From NCBI GenBank assembly GCA_963969395.1, contig OZ017798.1, positions 23,056,173 through 23,120,172 of the forward strand: a DNA stretch of 64,000 nt. The letters run 5' to 3'. Below, one piece after another: positions 45,790-58,990 of this stretch; the stretch's first letter is position 1; each line of letters opens with the position of its first letter. Below the pieces are notes generated by a model. That model was not told the DNA's origin. It saw only the letters and a list, made by a program, of their open reading frames with translations, and ran no database searches. Made by a program: the position numbers and the translations under genes. This DNA comes from Pseudoscleropodium purum (lineage: Eukaryota > Streptophyta > Bryopsida > Hypnales > Brachytheciaceae).

Positions 45790-48700
45790 TACAGTGACCA
45801 TGGAAGATGCCACAAATTCTTACAAAGATCTGAAGAGGAAAAATATGGAACGTAATGAGGTAGTGATGCATAGTTCAGGGTTGCTTCTTCGTAGGTGAGC
45901 ATCTGTTGTGTTCTACATTTCGTTCAACTTTGGATACAACATATTTTTTAACTTTCACAGTTATGTTCATGACATGATTTACCAATGCTTTGAGGATTGA
46001 GTGGAAAACAAAGGGAGGCTTTGGAAGTCATTGTAAAGGCAGATAGGAGGATTATGCATGGTTTGTTCCATATTGTCTAGCAATTTGATGCCGCATAGAC
46101 CTTTGGTATACATGCTTGATTTCTATGGGAGGAAGACAACTAGACCGGAAAGTTTAGTCAAAGGATGTGAACAATTCTTTTTCCAGGGGAAGGAAGGATA
46201 CATTGTTTCGTGGAAATTGAATTTCTCTATTTAGAAGTTCTGAGGTAGGAGTAAAGTGGTGGTGGTCTCTATAATTTGTGGAGAGATGTGGGTGTTTAGC
46301 CGTCACTAGTAGTCTATTTGTATAGTGGCTTTAAATGCAATGAAATGAAATTAGAAAAATTAATTTAGAAATGCTGATTTTTCATGTGTAGCTAAGTTCA
46401 TAGGGTGTTTAGGATGATGACTTGACAATAGTCATGAATTCCAATTGGCCTTAGACATTGTAGGCATAGAAATGAATCCAAGTAAAAAAAAGAGTCCACA
46501 ATAAACAAGATGACTTGTAATGAATTACATCTTCTTGCTAATTTAAGTTGTTGAGTAAGTATATCACGCTATCATTTTTGATGCTATTTTTTGCAATTAG
46601 GGAAGACGCACAAGAAAAGCAGAAGGCACCACAAAGTCATAGGAAGAGTAAAAATTTAAGCAGTGCTATCATGCAACCTAAACGAAGCACAAGAGTCGCT
46701 ATGAATATAAAGAAGAAGTGCAGAACGCACGAGTTTATGCGTAGAGGAGGTGCTGACTTATCGACGATGTCTAGCAATAGCAAATGGACTAAAAAGCAAA
46801 TACAAATAGCATATAGCGGGAAAGGAAGAAAAATTAGTTCGGTAGAGGTGAGTTTCTATGATCCATTTCTTGTTCGTTTCTTAGATTCATGTTTTACAAT
46901 TAATATATTTGATGTTATGAAACTATGAAGGTTTAGTGATTGAAGAGGTACTAAATTGGGGTATGCAATACTTTTTGCAGGGAAGTTGCGGGATGATGGA
47001 AAAAAAAGACAACAAAAACATGGTCGATGACATGTATAGTAGTGATCCAAGTGACAATGAATACCAGCTGCTACTGAATAATAGTAGTGATGACGATGTC
47101 ACTGAAACCAAAATAGAAGAGGTCTTTGCATCTAAAGATGATGGCATGTAGGAGTTGAAAAGAGTGACATGTGTGGACTCTTTAAGAAGTTTGACGCAGG
47201 AGGCATTTGCATCAAAGTTTTAGGATGTAGTCATCCAGGCACTCATGCACTCAAGCAGGTCAATACTTGGCCCTTCTTCAAGCATTGGCAATCTATGTCC
47301 CGTTGGTATGGAATCTACAAAGGTGGTCAGTAAAGGAGAGTCAAAGATTGCTAGCACTTGGAATGAGGCGACATACAATAGAACAACTACAGAGAGGAAG
47401 AAAAAACTGCCCATGACGAGGACTTCAATTGGCAAAGATTTTGATTCACAAGAAAAATTCCCAATTCTTGAAAATGAGAGCTCTTAGTAGAGATCACTTC
47501 GGACTCGCAGGTTGAATAGGTCTCGAGCAAAGAAAGCTAAGGAATTAACAAGCAACTGGAAGGCCTTGAAGAAGTTATCGTATGTAGTCCACATAGATGG
47601 TACAGGAAGAGCAAAAGGTATCCACAAATATTTGTGGCATTCGGCAATTTGCAAGCAATGTGGACGACTTGATCCAACAATCAATCACCACCTTAAGCAT
47701 GTGGTGGATAGTATATGGCATGCTATTGAGGAGTGGAAATTTGAGGGATTTGCTCATTGTATGAGGGAGATGTTTGAGAAGTCTACAACAAAGTTCATGA
47801 GGAACCAGAAAATGCAGCTGAAGACAAAGTTCAAGAAAAGCATGGGTGGAGCAAAACCCATTGATGTCAATGATGTATATTGGAAAAAAATAGAGAAATT
47901 GACTATGAGACATCGAAGCAGACCATGTCCATAGGCTCCATGGAGACCACAAATGAGTGCAAAAAAAGAATACCAGAAGTCCTCAAGGAGCGGACCAACA
48001 AACTACTACAACTACAAATATAGCCTATAACTGAGGTAAGGAAGTTCTTATACTATTAATTAAGTTGTTCGTTATTTTGTTTTTTGCCTTGTACTTCATG
48101 GACTACAAGTAATTGAATTGCCTAAGTATTAATCCAAAAATATGCATCAGAAGTAGATGAAGTATATTCAAGACAATTGAATATGACTTTGTTGATGTGA
48201 TTTTTTTTTTTTTTTTTTTAAGGGGGGGGGAATGTGCATGTGCTTTATGCAAGTACTACTTGCATTGCCCAAAGTTTTTCTTCACATATGCATAGGAATG
48301 CTAGGACTTTGTAGATTATGACAAAGTGAAGAAGTGTATGATAGTGTAAAAGCACCAAAAAAAATTATTAATTGAGACCACGAGGATGTGACATTATTGC
48401 TATGTTCATGCTATAGGGGAGTAAACAAGGTAACAACAGCAAAATTCCTTATTGTCATCCAAGTTCAAGTCAATCCATCACTGTCAAAAAAGACAATGTG
48501 GAAGACAAAATTGAAAGTTTGAGGGAGGAATTGCTTCATTTGGAAAATTCAAAGAAGATACTACTTTTCTTCCATCTTTGTCCAGTTACCTTTTATAATT
48601 GTTATGTGATACTATGGACTATTTTGTCTTCGAAATCCTTGGAATGTTATTGGAATATTAATGTGATAGTTTTGGTAAAGAGAAGACGGGTCACAATTGT

Positions 48701-51075
48701 GACATGTCTTTTTTTCAGAAGCGTTTGTGGTTGCATGTACTTGTACGCAAATTGTCTATCCAATGCTAGTATAATTGTATGTTGTGTGAACATGCTTAAA
48801 GGGAGGAGTCAGTCAAAGGTCTTGGATGAGCTTATTATTGTATTAGAAGTGAACAGGGGAAGAGTAAGTCATTTGAAGAAGTGAAAAAAGAGAAAGGAAT
48901 ATGGAATGTAGAAGTTGGTAATGTCGATGGCTTTGTTGGAGGTAAGCCGAATAGCACAATTGTTATTGAAAGACAGAGTGGAATGTAACTGTGTTTGAGG
49001 TGGAACTCTAAAAGATGAAAAACAACTTAATTTGAGTGTGTAATAAAGAACCTGTATATGAACTCATTGAGAAGGAATTTGAAATTATGTTAACACCTAA
49101 ACCTTTGGAATTGAAGATGTTGAATGCTTAAAGGCAAGGATGCGTACTAGTGAGTGTGTTTGTGGCAGCATTGGAGAATTTTGGAGTGCAGTGCCATTCA
49201 AAACAAAGAATTGTAAGAGGAGAAAAAAATTGGTCATGAAGTTATTTCATTATAGAATTGTGATGATGAAGCATTGATGTGGAAAGTGATAAGTGTGTTG
49301 TGCATATGCATAGTCATCAATATGGAAGCGGCAATGTAAGTAAGTGCATGTGAAATGGGGAAATGCAGCATTACACTTTAGTATCTATAAGTAGATTGTT
49401 TTCAAATGGAAATAACTTTTTAGAAATGTAGTGAAGATAAACACTTATTGCAATAGAGGTAAGCTTAAATTTTTGTGCATATTTTGATAGAAAGATGTAG
49501 TGAAATGACTGAATGTAATTAAAAAAATTGAAGAAGGCAAGTACTTAAGGATAATAGTGATATTTTTTTAAACATTTTAACTTTCAGTTGAAGGGAGTGA
49601 ATTCATGTTTACTCTTAGTATGTGAGCACATACTTGATGTGCATCAATGGAATGTGATATTTGAAAGCCTAAGTCCGATGGACAGTAAGTAGTAGTTGGT
49701 AGAAGAAGTAGGTGTAGTGACTGCCAAGTGAAGGGCTAATTGAGGACATTGATTATCTGACATCAATGTTGCTAGTGAATGTCATCAAATTTGCAACGAA
49801 TGAAGGAGAATTAGGTTCCAGAAATTGGTAGTGCTAATTTGTCTTTGACCAAATTAGTGGGGAAGAAGTCGAACAAAGAATCCGAAGACATCATCCGCAT
49901 GGCATCCTATGCAGCGAGTCCTAAGAGAGCGAAATCGGTAGTTGAATCAATTTGAAAAAGTGATGGTACAAAAGGAAAGTAGAACTTCATAGACATGGAG
50001 GTCAGTTGCTAATGTTTTTGTAAATGAAATTGCTTTTGCACTATAATTGGGACACATTAATCAAAAAAATTATTTGCCATGCGTAGCTGTGTTTATAATG
50101 AGGACTAAAGTAGTCATTGCATGAATGTGAACAACACTAGTTTTGGTAGTATGAAGGTTGATTTCTATGGTATGGAAGTTTTTTGCACTTTGAGCTTACA
50201 TTATTGTGTATTCATGAGAGTACATTGAAGTAGTAGGTATTTATTGTCATAGCTGCATATGATTGCTATGAATTCCTGAGCAGCGGTAGTAAGTACTCAT
50301 CACTTTTTTTGTTGGAAAAAAAATTGATGCGACCATGCATCAAATTGTTTTGAACATGGTAGTAGTAAAAAACAGGGTTGACAAGACGTCCGGACGTCCG
50401 GACGCGGATGCTGTGTCCACAGCGTCCGCTGACATTCGCGTCCTGGCGGACGCAGCGTCCGCCTGTCCCCCGTCCTGACGTCCGCCCGATTACGGCCGTC
50501 CGATCGACGCGCGGACTGATCTAGTCCGCACGATCTGGGCGTCCGCCTCGGGCGGTCGGGCCGTCTGCCTCGCCCGTCCGCCCCGCCCCGCCCATCCACT
50601 TTCCGACGGCGGTCGGGACGCTGCGTCCGCTAGCATCCGTGCGTCCGGATGTCCAGAAAACGGACGCTATTTTGGGGCGGACGTTGAAATTCGTCAACCC
50701 TGGTAAAAAATGAATGAAATGTGTGTGGAACAAGTTGATTTCAATTGCTAATTTATGAAGCATGTATTGTCTCATGTGTTTTTTTTTTTCAGAAACTGGA
50801 GTGCAAGGATCTTGTTTCACTTTTTGTATCGAAGGAGGGGAGCAGTGAAAAAATCAGGATAACCATTATAATGGGTTTGTCAAGTGCAAAGTACTGAAGA
50901 AAGGTAATACCAAATGGGTAGAAACTTGTGAAAATCTACACATATATAGAGGAGGGTGGTTCAGAAGCATGTCCAAAACCAGTAGGGTGGGATGATCAAG
51001 TGAAGCACAAGACAATCAAGGATGCAAAGGGCAAAAATATAGCATGGCCAGATAGTCTTATGTGCATGTGATTGT
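45790..51075 (+). pseudogene. Second CACTA gene (TnpA-like), multi-exon and decayed
   Basis: Exon-like blocks with clear splice signals: 45790-45893 (TMEDATNSYKDLKRKN, donor GTGAGC); 46601-46847 (PKRSTRVAMNIKKKC; acceptor TTAG, donor GTGAGT); 46981-47990 (acidic DDMYSSDPSDNEYQ, then RSRAKKAKELTSNWKALKK and HAIEEWKFEGFAHCMREMF). Further blocks are 48440-48560 (DNVEDKIESLREELLHLEN, coiled coil) and 50793-51075 (ECKDLVSLFVSKEG; KTIKDAKGKNIAWPDSL). The final IAWP block resembles the C-terminus of plant TnpA-type proteins. Stops after KDDGM and elsewhere break it. Such proteins bind subterminal repeats. Identification is by layout and weak motifs. Confidence 0.5.
50373..50702 (-). mobile_element. 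GC-rich hAT-type MITE, copy 8
   Basis: 330 bp, ends CAGGGTTGAC and GTCAACCCTG, perfect 8-bp duplication GTAAAAAA (50365-50372, 50703-50710). It is inserted in an intron of the TnpA-like gene just before its last exon. Confidence 0.94.
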
Positions 51076-51737
51076 AGATTTGGTTTGCAATAAGGATGTA
51101 TTCACCATCTTATAGGTCGTTGAAGGTTGTATAAGCGACTGCCAAGGTATGCGAAGTTCTGTATTTTGTGAAGTGTTTTGGAAGCACTGTACATAGATGT
51201 TTTTGTTTGCTAGTGTCATAGAATTGTTCATATTGCTTTTGTAAGTGCACACAGTGCATGTACTACAAAGTAGATGAAGAAAATATGAGCAAGTCAATGT
51301 AGGTTTCTATATCAGTGCAATTAGAAATGTACGTGACTTGTTACTAATAAAATGAATTGCAATATGTTTTTTTATAGCCAATTTTTGGTGATGCTATTTT
51401 GAGTAGCAATGTAGGTAAATGCAAAGCTAGAGCCCTCTAATCAAGGGAATGACATTCCATTGCTAAGAGACACTATTAGATGATACATGGAATCAATAAT
51501 ATGCCATGTGTGAACTCCACCTCAATTAAAATTAAGCCAACTGTGAAATACAGATTCACAAATATTTACTTAATAGGCAAAGTGGCATCCAAGCTAACAG
51601 TGCCAAGTGCTAGTACCAAAAAAAAAGTGAAAGTATTGTTTAAAGAAGACCGTAGTGAATGTAGAAACCATGAAGTAATTCCCAACTTCATTTTACTGTG
51701 TCTCATTTGGAGATGAAAAAGTCACATGCATCTATAA

Positions 51738-51912
51738 TAAATAGACAAGTGCAGATCTTTACTAAATAGACAACTACGGGTCTTCTAATAAGGTATAATA
51801 ATATATGTCGTAGAGATAACATTTTAAACAATTAGTACTAAAAACAAATGGCATTTAAATATGCAATTTTGGACTTAAATTCTCAATTATAATATCACTT
51901 CTTCTTGTAGTG
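51738..51912 (-). repeat. Right CACTA terminus and subterminal repeats
   Basis: TTCTTGTAGTG (51902-51912) is the inverted CACTACAAGAA. Just inside are two TAAATAGACAA units (51738 and 51763, 25 bp apart). They differ from the left-end units. Confidence 0.7.
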
Positions 51913-52215
51913 AGAATGAATCCAAAAAGGCACCACCATTTTGGATTTTTTTTTATACAAATGTGACCTTGTGAAGTGCAATTGCCTTGTTTTTCGTAGG
52001 GCCAAAAAAAGTTTTTTTGTCAATTCAAATGCTAATATCTTGTAATCTATAAAGTGAAAAATTTTGAATTTTTTTCGACATCTTTTCAAAATATCATACT
52101 ACAAGATCCTATAGTTATATGTGTCAGAAATGTTTTAAGAAAAAAATTTGGTAGTTTTATTAGAACTAGTAGTTTTAGAGCGTTTTTGGTGAAAACCTGG
52201 TCAAAAAAGTTGTAG
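51913..52215 (-). repeat. Dispersed repeat R, half lying right of the CACTA insertion
   Basis: Reverse-complemented, this aligns with 60720-61031: TTTTCACCAAAAAC, ATAGGATCTTGTAGTA, GCAAT(A/T)GNACTTCA-type words and, at the junction, TTTGGATTCATTCT. It stops exactly at the AGA target triplet. Confidence 0.8.
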
Positions 52216-55005
52216 GGATTATGCATATTTAAATTTGGATGAAAATTATAATCATCCATCTATTTTAATGGAAGTTAAAACTTCAAAACTAGAATCAACC
52301 TTAACCTAAATTCCAAAAGTGAAAGTGAATTTTGACCAATTAGTTAAGAGAAATGGATGGATGAAGTTTGTTAGGACACTTAAGAAGTATAACATCACCT
52401 GTGTATAACTTTTGATAGTAGAGTCGAATTTAAGTGTGTTTTATCATTTTGAAAAGGTCATATAATGTTCAACAACTCAGGCTACTAAAAATTCATATTT
52501 AATTAACTTTCTTTGAAGGTCGAAAATTTTGGCCCATATTGGTCAAAATCAACCAAAACTTTTAACTTTTGAAGGATACAATGTTTCAAGTTGACATTTT
52601 GAACTAATTAGGATTTAGCATTACAAAAGACTTATTCACTGATTGGAAGGCCAATTGGACAAAGCCTAAATTTGAAGATCAAAATACCAAGAAACCAGTT
52701 ATACTTGCTTTTATTTCAAGGATGGAGATGAAACACTCACAAATTTGAATTCATTTTGTAAAAGATTTGTATATTTTGCATTACCATGAATCCCCAATAA
52801 AAAAACAAAACATTGAAAAATATTTATAAATTCACCAAATTTTCACAAAAACTTATTTTTAAAATCCAAATAATGGATTGTTGTAGTAAAATAATATAAA
52901 TAAGGAGGAAAAAATTCAAAAAAAATTTCAAAATACAATTTTATAGCCTAAGAGTTGAATTTCTTTGCCTTTACCTTCAAGAAAAATTAAAGTGCCATGG
53001 TCTCAAAAAACTACCAAGTGGCAAGTCTTAAGATTCTTAACTAGTCTTTCAATCATTATAGAAAGTGAATTTTTGAGGTCAAATGGTCAAATACACTCAA
53101 TAATTCATAGAAAATACATGCAAACCTGTATGAACTTGCAAATTACATTTTTGAATTTACAACAAGAATGTACATCTAAAAATTTAATTTGATAGTATTT
53201 TAAAGTCACAAGTCAAACCATAGTAGTTGACTAAAAACTCAAAGATCACAATTTGGTTTTAAAGATTTTTAGGGGTAAAATTCATGAAAAAGAAATTACA
53301 ACCATTGGATTATCTAATTTAACATTTGGAGGACCAAGGTATATTTCTATTAGAAATTGTCAAAAATTGACAATTTTGAAGGCACATGAAAAAAAATGAA
53401 TTTAAAAAAATTCAGTGATACAAATTTGTAGAATACTATGAAAATGTGTGGAAATAATTTAAAACTTTGATTGCACAAATTGAAAGATTATAGTATTTGA
53501 AGTTAGAAGAAAAGTTCTTTTTTGACCTTGTATGATATGGTCATCAAACTTTAACTCCTCCTAGAGTGAGATTTTAGTACTATGTATGGTTTTGTTTTTT
53601 ATTGTTGCATCCTATATCATATTAATTACATACTTGCCAAATTTTAGAAGTAGAAGACGAATTTTGCAAATGATATCAAAGCTATCCAAAAAATTGAACA
53701 CAAGAGAACTTTGAATGTAGGCATCCAATAGAAAAAAACATATTTCCACCAAGAGGGAACATATTCACACATTGTGTCAAAATTTTATGAACATTTGACT
53801 AAAATTTACTTTGTGTAAAACTACCTAAGATTTCTTGCATATATTGAACAATCTTTTTGTCCTTTAGGATTAAACAATAACAATTTTTTGTAACATCGAT
53901 TTTAAAACCTTCATTAAAATACCATTGAATTGGATGTATAGAATATTGGCAACCACTATTTAACCTCATAAATGATTGAAGGTTGTTTTGGAGGCTTTTA
54001 TCAATTTTAGGCAAGTAATTCCACAATTGCAATTGCAAATTTTTGATTCTACGGTTGAAAATTTGCATATAGATGCACACAAGGACTAGGTTGAATGCAA
54101 GCCAACAAATTTCATAGAATTGAAGTTAATAGTTACAAAGTTAAGGTAGCTACACCCATAACCATGAGCATCTTCATAGGCGTTTCCTATATTATCACCC
54201 ATATCTGTTGAGTTTAGTCCTATGCCTGTGAGGTATGGAAAAAACACGGTTATGGGTGAAAATTGTGGCAAAGTGAATTGCTAATGGCATTGGGGATGGG
54301 TTCAGTGTCAAACGGATTACCTGAACACTCGATGTGTTGAAATTAAATGGGAAAAAGGCTATGGATTTGGTTTATTGCATTGTGGCTAGCGGTTATGGAC
54401 CTAATTAAAATGGCTAAGCTTACAATCTTTGGTGATTGTGATGTTAAAAGAAGCAGATATGGGTATCTCTACAACATTATTTCATGACTTATGATGCCAT
54501 TAAAATGGTCTCCAACTGTTAGAGCAACATGCAAACACTACAATTATTATTATTATTTAAAAAAAAATCTATTTATGCTATTTTTATTTATTTTAGGGTT
54601 GTTTTTTCTCTATTTTAGTATTCTACTAGTATTTGCAACTAGTGCCTATATGCCATTGCCACAATTGAAAGAAAAGTAAAAGTAGGTTTTTAATTTTCTA
54701 ATTCATGAAAAAACTTTGAAATTCAATGTCTCTTTAATCTTTAGTTCAAACATCATGAAACAAGCCCATGCACCTACCCTTACCTTTCTTTATATATTTT
54801 ACAAGTTAGTTTTTTTAATATGTATGCAAGTAATGCAACCCAACATTTTTTACATTAAATTTTTTAGGGTTCTATTTTTCTATTTTAGTTTTCTATTTTT
54901 ATTATTATTTTTTGTATCAAACTAGTATAAAAAGAACTTGCTTCCCATGGATTTGCATATTGTGAATTCATTTGCAAGTCATTTTTTTAATATTTCTATT
55001 AGTAA
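52216..55005. other. AT-rich DNA with old repeats, no gene
   Basis: No coding similarity is seen. About 53405-53530 looks like a further diverged fragment of repeat R (AAATTTGTAGAATACTATG, TATAGTATTTGAAGTTAG). Confidence 0.45.
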
Positions 55006-55357
55006 GTTTATATAATTCTTAGATGTTTATTCTTTGTCTTTTCTATCAATTGATATGCAAGATACTTTTGTAAGGTGTATAAATATTAATAATTATTTTG
55101 CAAAATGTTTTATTATATCAATTTACATTTTCTCATAGTATTATTTTGCAAAACTTTTGATTTAGAAAGAAAGAAAGAAATATTAAGATGTTTATATAAT
55201 TCTTAGATGTTTATTCTTTGTCTTTTCTATCAATTGATATGTATGATACTTTGGTAAGCTGTATAAATATTAATAACTACTTTGCAAAATATTTTATTAT
55301 ATCAATTTACATCTTCTCATAGTATTATTTTGCAAAACTTTTGATTTAGAAAGAAAT
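55006..55357. repeat. Tandem duplication, 184-bp unit, two copies
   Basis: Copy 1 is 55006-55189 and copy 2 is 55190-55357. Both run from GTTTATATAATTCTTAGATG to AACTTTTGATTTAGAAAGAAA with few differences. Confidence 0.85.
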
Positions 55358-57030
55358 GAATAAATTACAAAAGAAAGTTTTTAATGTAGTTTCAATACTT
55401 ATTGTGGACATGCTAGTTTAGTGATAGTAATATTTTTACCATCAACCACAAATATAAGAGCATCAAGATAATACTTTTGTATAGAACCAACAAACTAAAT
55501 AAATAAGGTAAACTACCAAAATCTCACAACATTATACATCTCTTTAAAAAATTTTAATTCAAAGCTTTATAATTTAGTCATAGAAGATGCATACAAAAAA
55601 ATTTCATTTTAAATGAAAATTTCTTGCAATTTACATATTCAAAGTTTCTAAAATTTCTTCTACACATTCTTGTATTAGTTTTGTTAGTGCAAGGTCTTCT
55701 AAATATATATGCAACAAAAAAACAATTTGTGAAAAGTTTTGCAAGTTCTAATAGAAATACTATTTTCAAGTGTTTTTTGACAAAAAATGACCTTGGCTCT
55801 TTAGAAGTTAATGGATAATCAAGCATTATTCTTTTATAAATTTCATTTTTAATGTGAACTGAGTATTGTATTGAAATATGATCTATTTAGTTATAGTTGC
55901 ATGCAAATTGTTGCTATGCTTTTGAATATGGAATCTAAAACAATGATATGGGGACAAATAATTTTTGCAAATCTTTAGTTCTATGCATTGCAATTTTCAT
56001 AGATGGACTAATAAACAAGATAGAATAGCATGTGAAGTAAAATATCATTGTTTTTATTAATAAATTACCTACCAGAGGTGCCACTCTTTCCTAATCATCC
56101 ATCTTAGTTGCCATTAATCACAATTGGTTTAGTGATGCTCATAAGTATGAACAACCTTCATTTTTTTCTCTTACCACCGTTGACTTTAGTCTCCTCTAAG
56201 TTACCTCCAAGTTTGAATATACCTTAAGTTATAGAGTGATTAGTAAAGTCTGTGATTACTTGGGTTGAGTAATTAAGTTATTTGAGAGTTTAGCTTAAGT
56301 TCAAGCTTAGTCTGTAATGACCTGAGTGGAGTGATTACCTGAGTTGAGCGATTACATGACCAATTGGTAGAGTTGGAAATAGTGAGAGATTATGTTTGAT
56401 TCAATTAAAGAAGGCGAGCATTATTGTCACAATATGCAAGATGCTTAGGGATCATGGGCACATGAGCTCTAGTCTTATGGACTTCCGGGACCAGGTGGCT
56501 ACTCTTCGTTTCCTAAAAACCACATTGATTAGGAGCTACAATTCGAAATTGCAAGACTTGCAACCATGTATGCAACACAATCGAGTTGGAGAGGATGGCG
56601 GAGAGGAGTGCAAGACCAACGTGCTATAATAGCCAATTTAAACAGCTAGGGTGCACAAGTGTTGATTGATGAGCCAGGAACTTTTGGCCAACAACCAAAC
56701 ATCAACGGCTTCAACTACTTTCTAGAACGAGGTGCGGTGGAAGATTGAAGTAGAGGGAGAAATTTTGAAAGGCAAATCAATACTGAAGGCGAGGAAGTTG
56801 CATCAGGCCAGATGAGAAGCAGGAGACTATCAACCCTAGTAAACATTGACTACACAGGAGGGCCTAGTCCGATGAAAAATACTAGGTAGAGGGTGAGCAA
56901 GGGTCGGACTAGAACATGGACCGGCGCACAACTTTCAACAACACTGGTTGTAGTGGATGTCGAAAGCACTCTTGCTACAGTTGCTAGGGACTTCAGAATC
57001 CCATAGTCATCCCTCAGAGATCACGTTCAT
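55358..57030. other. AT-rich DNA; possible 5-prime part of a pogo-like element
   Basis: The first kilobase shows nothing. From about 56390, base composition becomes less A/T-rich and plus-strand frames are longer (56396-56629), but I recognise no domain; it may be leader or N-terminal sequence of the transposase that follows. Confidence 0.35.
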
Positions 57031-57069
57031 AGATGAATACTACAATGGAAGAAAGGTTGTCAAGGAATC

Positions 57070-58130
57070 TTGAGCATAGACAAAGAAACTGCACTTGTCA
57101 ATTGGATGCTTGAAATGCAAGAACACGCACATTCCATCATAGTCATTGAACTTAGGAGGAAAGTTACAAAGATCACACAAGAATGTTGGACGCCCTTCAA
57201 GGAGGGCATCTCTAGACGTGGCTAGCTTCGGTGGTTCCAAAATCGTCATCCGGAATTCACTTTGAGATCTCCATAGGGATAGGAGGAGGGGCAAGCAAGG
57301 GGATTAAATCTTAGTAGTGTTACTTCCTTATACGAGAATCTAGGACAAGCATATGAGCAACATAGATATCCACCATCTCACATCCGGAATGTAGATGAGT
57401 CAGGAGCACAAGCAAGTAAGAACGGAGGGGGGACTCTTGTGTTTGCACAACATGGTAGCAGATCTGTGCATCAAGTGATTCCAAATAGCAGAGAACACCT
57501 TATAGTCCTTTCATGCATGAACGCAGTAGGTCATTACATCTCAAACCTATTACACTTTCAAAGGTAAATGCAAACTTTAAAACTTCATTATCAAATGTGA
57601 ACATGGTGCTTGCATGGCAATGCAACCAAAGGGTTGGATGATTGTTTATTTGTTTTCTACCTTGATCACTCACTTTCTAGTTGTTATAAAAGAGAGATAC
57701 GGGATTTTACATGACAATAGACACCTATTAATTCTAAATGGTCATGGATCCCATGTAACACTTGAGGTCGTCCAGAAAGCCACAAAGCAGGGCCTTGACA
57801 TTATCACACTACCTAGCCACACAAGTTATAGATTGCAGCCCCTTAATGTTAGTATATTCAAATCATTCAAAGTAGCATTTTGAGCATGTAGAGACAGATG
57901 GACCATAAACAACAAAGGGAAAGGAGCAAGCAAAGAAGACCTTGTAGAGTGGGTGTTCTTGGGGTTAAAAAAAGCACTCACCCCAGAAAAAAATAAGGAA
58001 AGGATTTTCCACTACTGGCATTTGGCCCTTGGATCCAATTGCAATGAATGCTTACATGAAGACCAACGCATACTATGGAGATGATGGAGAGCATGAAGAG
58101 TTCATTGACAACATCGATGAAGAAGTGTAG
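57070..58130 (+). pseudogene. Pogo-like (Tc1/mariner superfamily) DDE transposase
   Basis: In the first frame: IDKETALVNWMLEMQEH and RRGWLRWFQNRHPEF, a CENP-B-type helix-turn-helix; then HIRNVDESGAQASKNGGG, with the first catalytic Asp. A frameshift before 57614 leads to LLILNGHGSHVTLE and LPSHTSYRLQPLNVSIFKS, DDE_1 motifs in which Asp is Asn at the LDGH and QPLD positions. KKALTPEKNKERIFHYW follows. Transposases of this group move DNA by cut-and-paste at TA sites. I did not find terminal inverted repeats. It lies outside the CACTA element. Confidence 0.85.
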
Positions 58131-58990
58131 GACTAAATCCCCAAGATTATACAACACCAAATGGATTGTATCCCCAGGACTCAATCTCTACGGCAACAAT
58201 ACTTTGTAGAATCAGACACAGAGTCTGATCATGATTTCTCCAAGAACAAAGAATCAGAAGGAGAAAGAGCAGGTACTTCAACACTAGCCAATCTATTTCC
58301 ATTGCCACAAGTGCAACATTAAAATTGTAGACAAGCAGAAGGTGGAGAGCCCATGGTTGATTACTCCAAGTCAATCTTGATGACCTCAAAAAGACTACAT
58401 TACTGCAATGACTGCAAAAGCAACAAAAAAGGCAGCCATTGCAAGGGAACGAGAAGAATGCAAACTATAAGTAGAGCAAAAGAAGGCACAACATGAACAA
58501 GAGAAGGCTCGCCGAGAAGGTGAAAAGGTCATGCGTTGGATTCAAGCTAAGCGTAAGAAAGTGGACTGTGAACGTGAGAAAGCGGGAAAGGCAACTAAGA
58601 AAGCTAAGAGAATCACTGAACTTGATTTGCAATGGCGTTGGTGCGGCAGTTTCTTGACAAGCGAGTTTGAAATTGGTGGAGTGCCGAGGACATGAAAGAA
58701 TCTAACTAACGCTTGCAATGGCACCTTCAAGAGCTAAGCTTACCACGAGAGCCAAAGGAGGTGGGCAACTACAAATCAGTTCCAGATGAAGGGAATGTGT
58801 CAACATCGAAGACATCACAAATTCCCATTGAAGGCAAGTCAATAACATCAAAAGCAGGAAGTCAACACCAACGGGATTGGGGTGCAACATCGACGAAGAT
58901 TGGCACTCGAGCAATGGAGAGAAGATCAAGAGCGTTGGAGGTGGGGGATTCCTATGGTGGTCCTAGGGCCACAAGTATTGCATGGTAGGG
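58131..58990 (+). pseudogene. C-terminal tail of the pogo-like transposase (tentative)
   Basis: Short plus-strand frames rich in Lys, Arg, Glu and Gln (about 58400-58620) look like a charged coil, as often follows DDE_1, but with many stops. Assignment is by position only. Confidence 0.3.

Larger units (their letters stand above)
6253..51912. mobile_element. Giant CACTA (En/Spm) transposon with nested insertions and passenger genes
   Basis: The left end reads CACTACAAGAAAATGG; the right end, reverse-complemented, reads CACTACAAGAAGAAGTG. The first 11 bases are identical, as expected for CACTA termini. Both sides carry AGA (6250-6252 and 51913-51915), the 3-bp duplication typical of this superfamily. 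The outer flanks join into one copy of repeat R, whose uninterrupted paralogue lies at 60715-61670. Inside are both hallmark CACTA genes, TNP2-like and TnpA-like, transcribed divergently, plus B3, L23a, kinase-like and RING-type sequences. Removing recognisable nested elements still leaves about 31 kb. Both transposase genes are decayed, so the element is not autonomous now. The main uncertainty is which internal sequences travelled with it and which arrived later. Confidence 0.85.
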
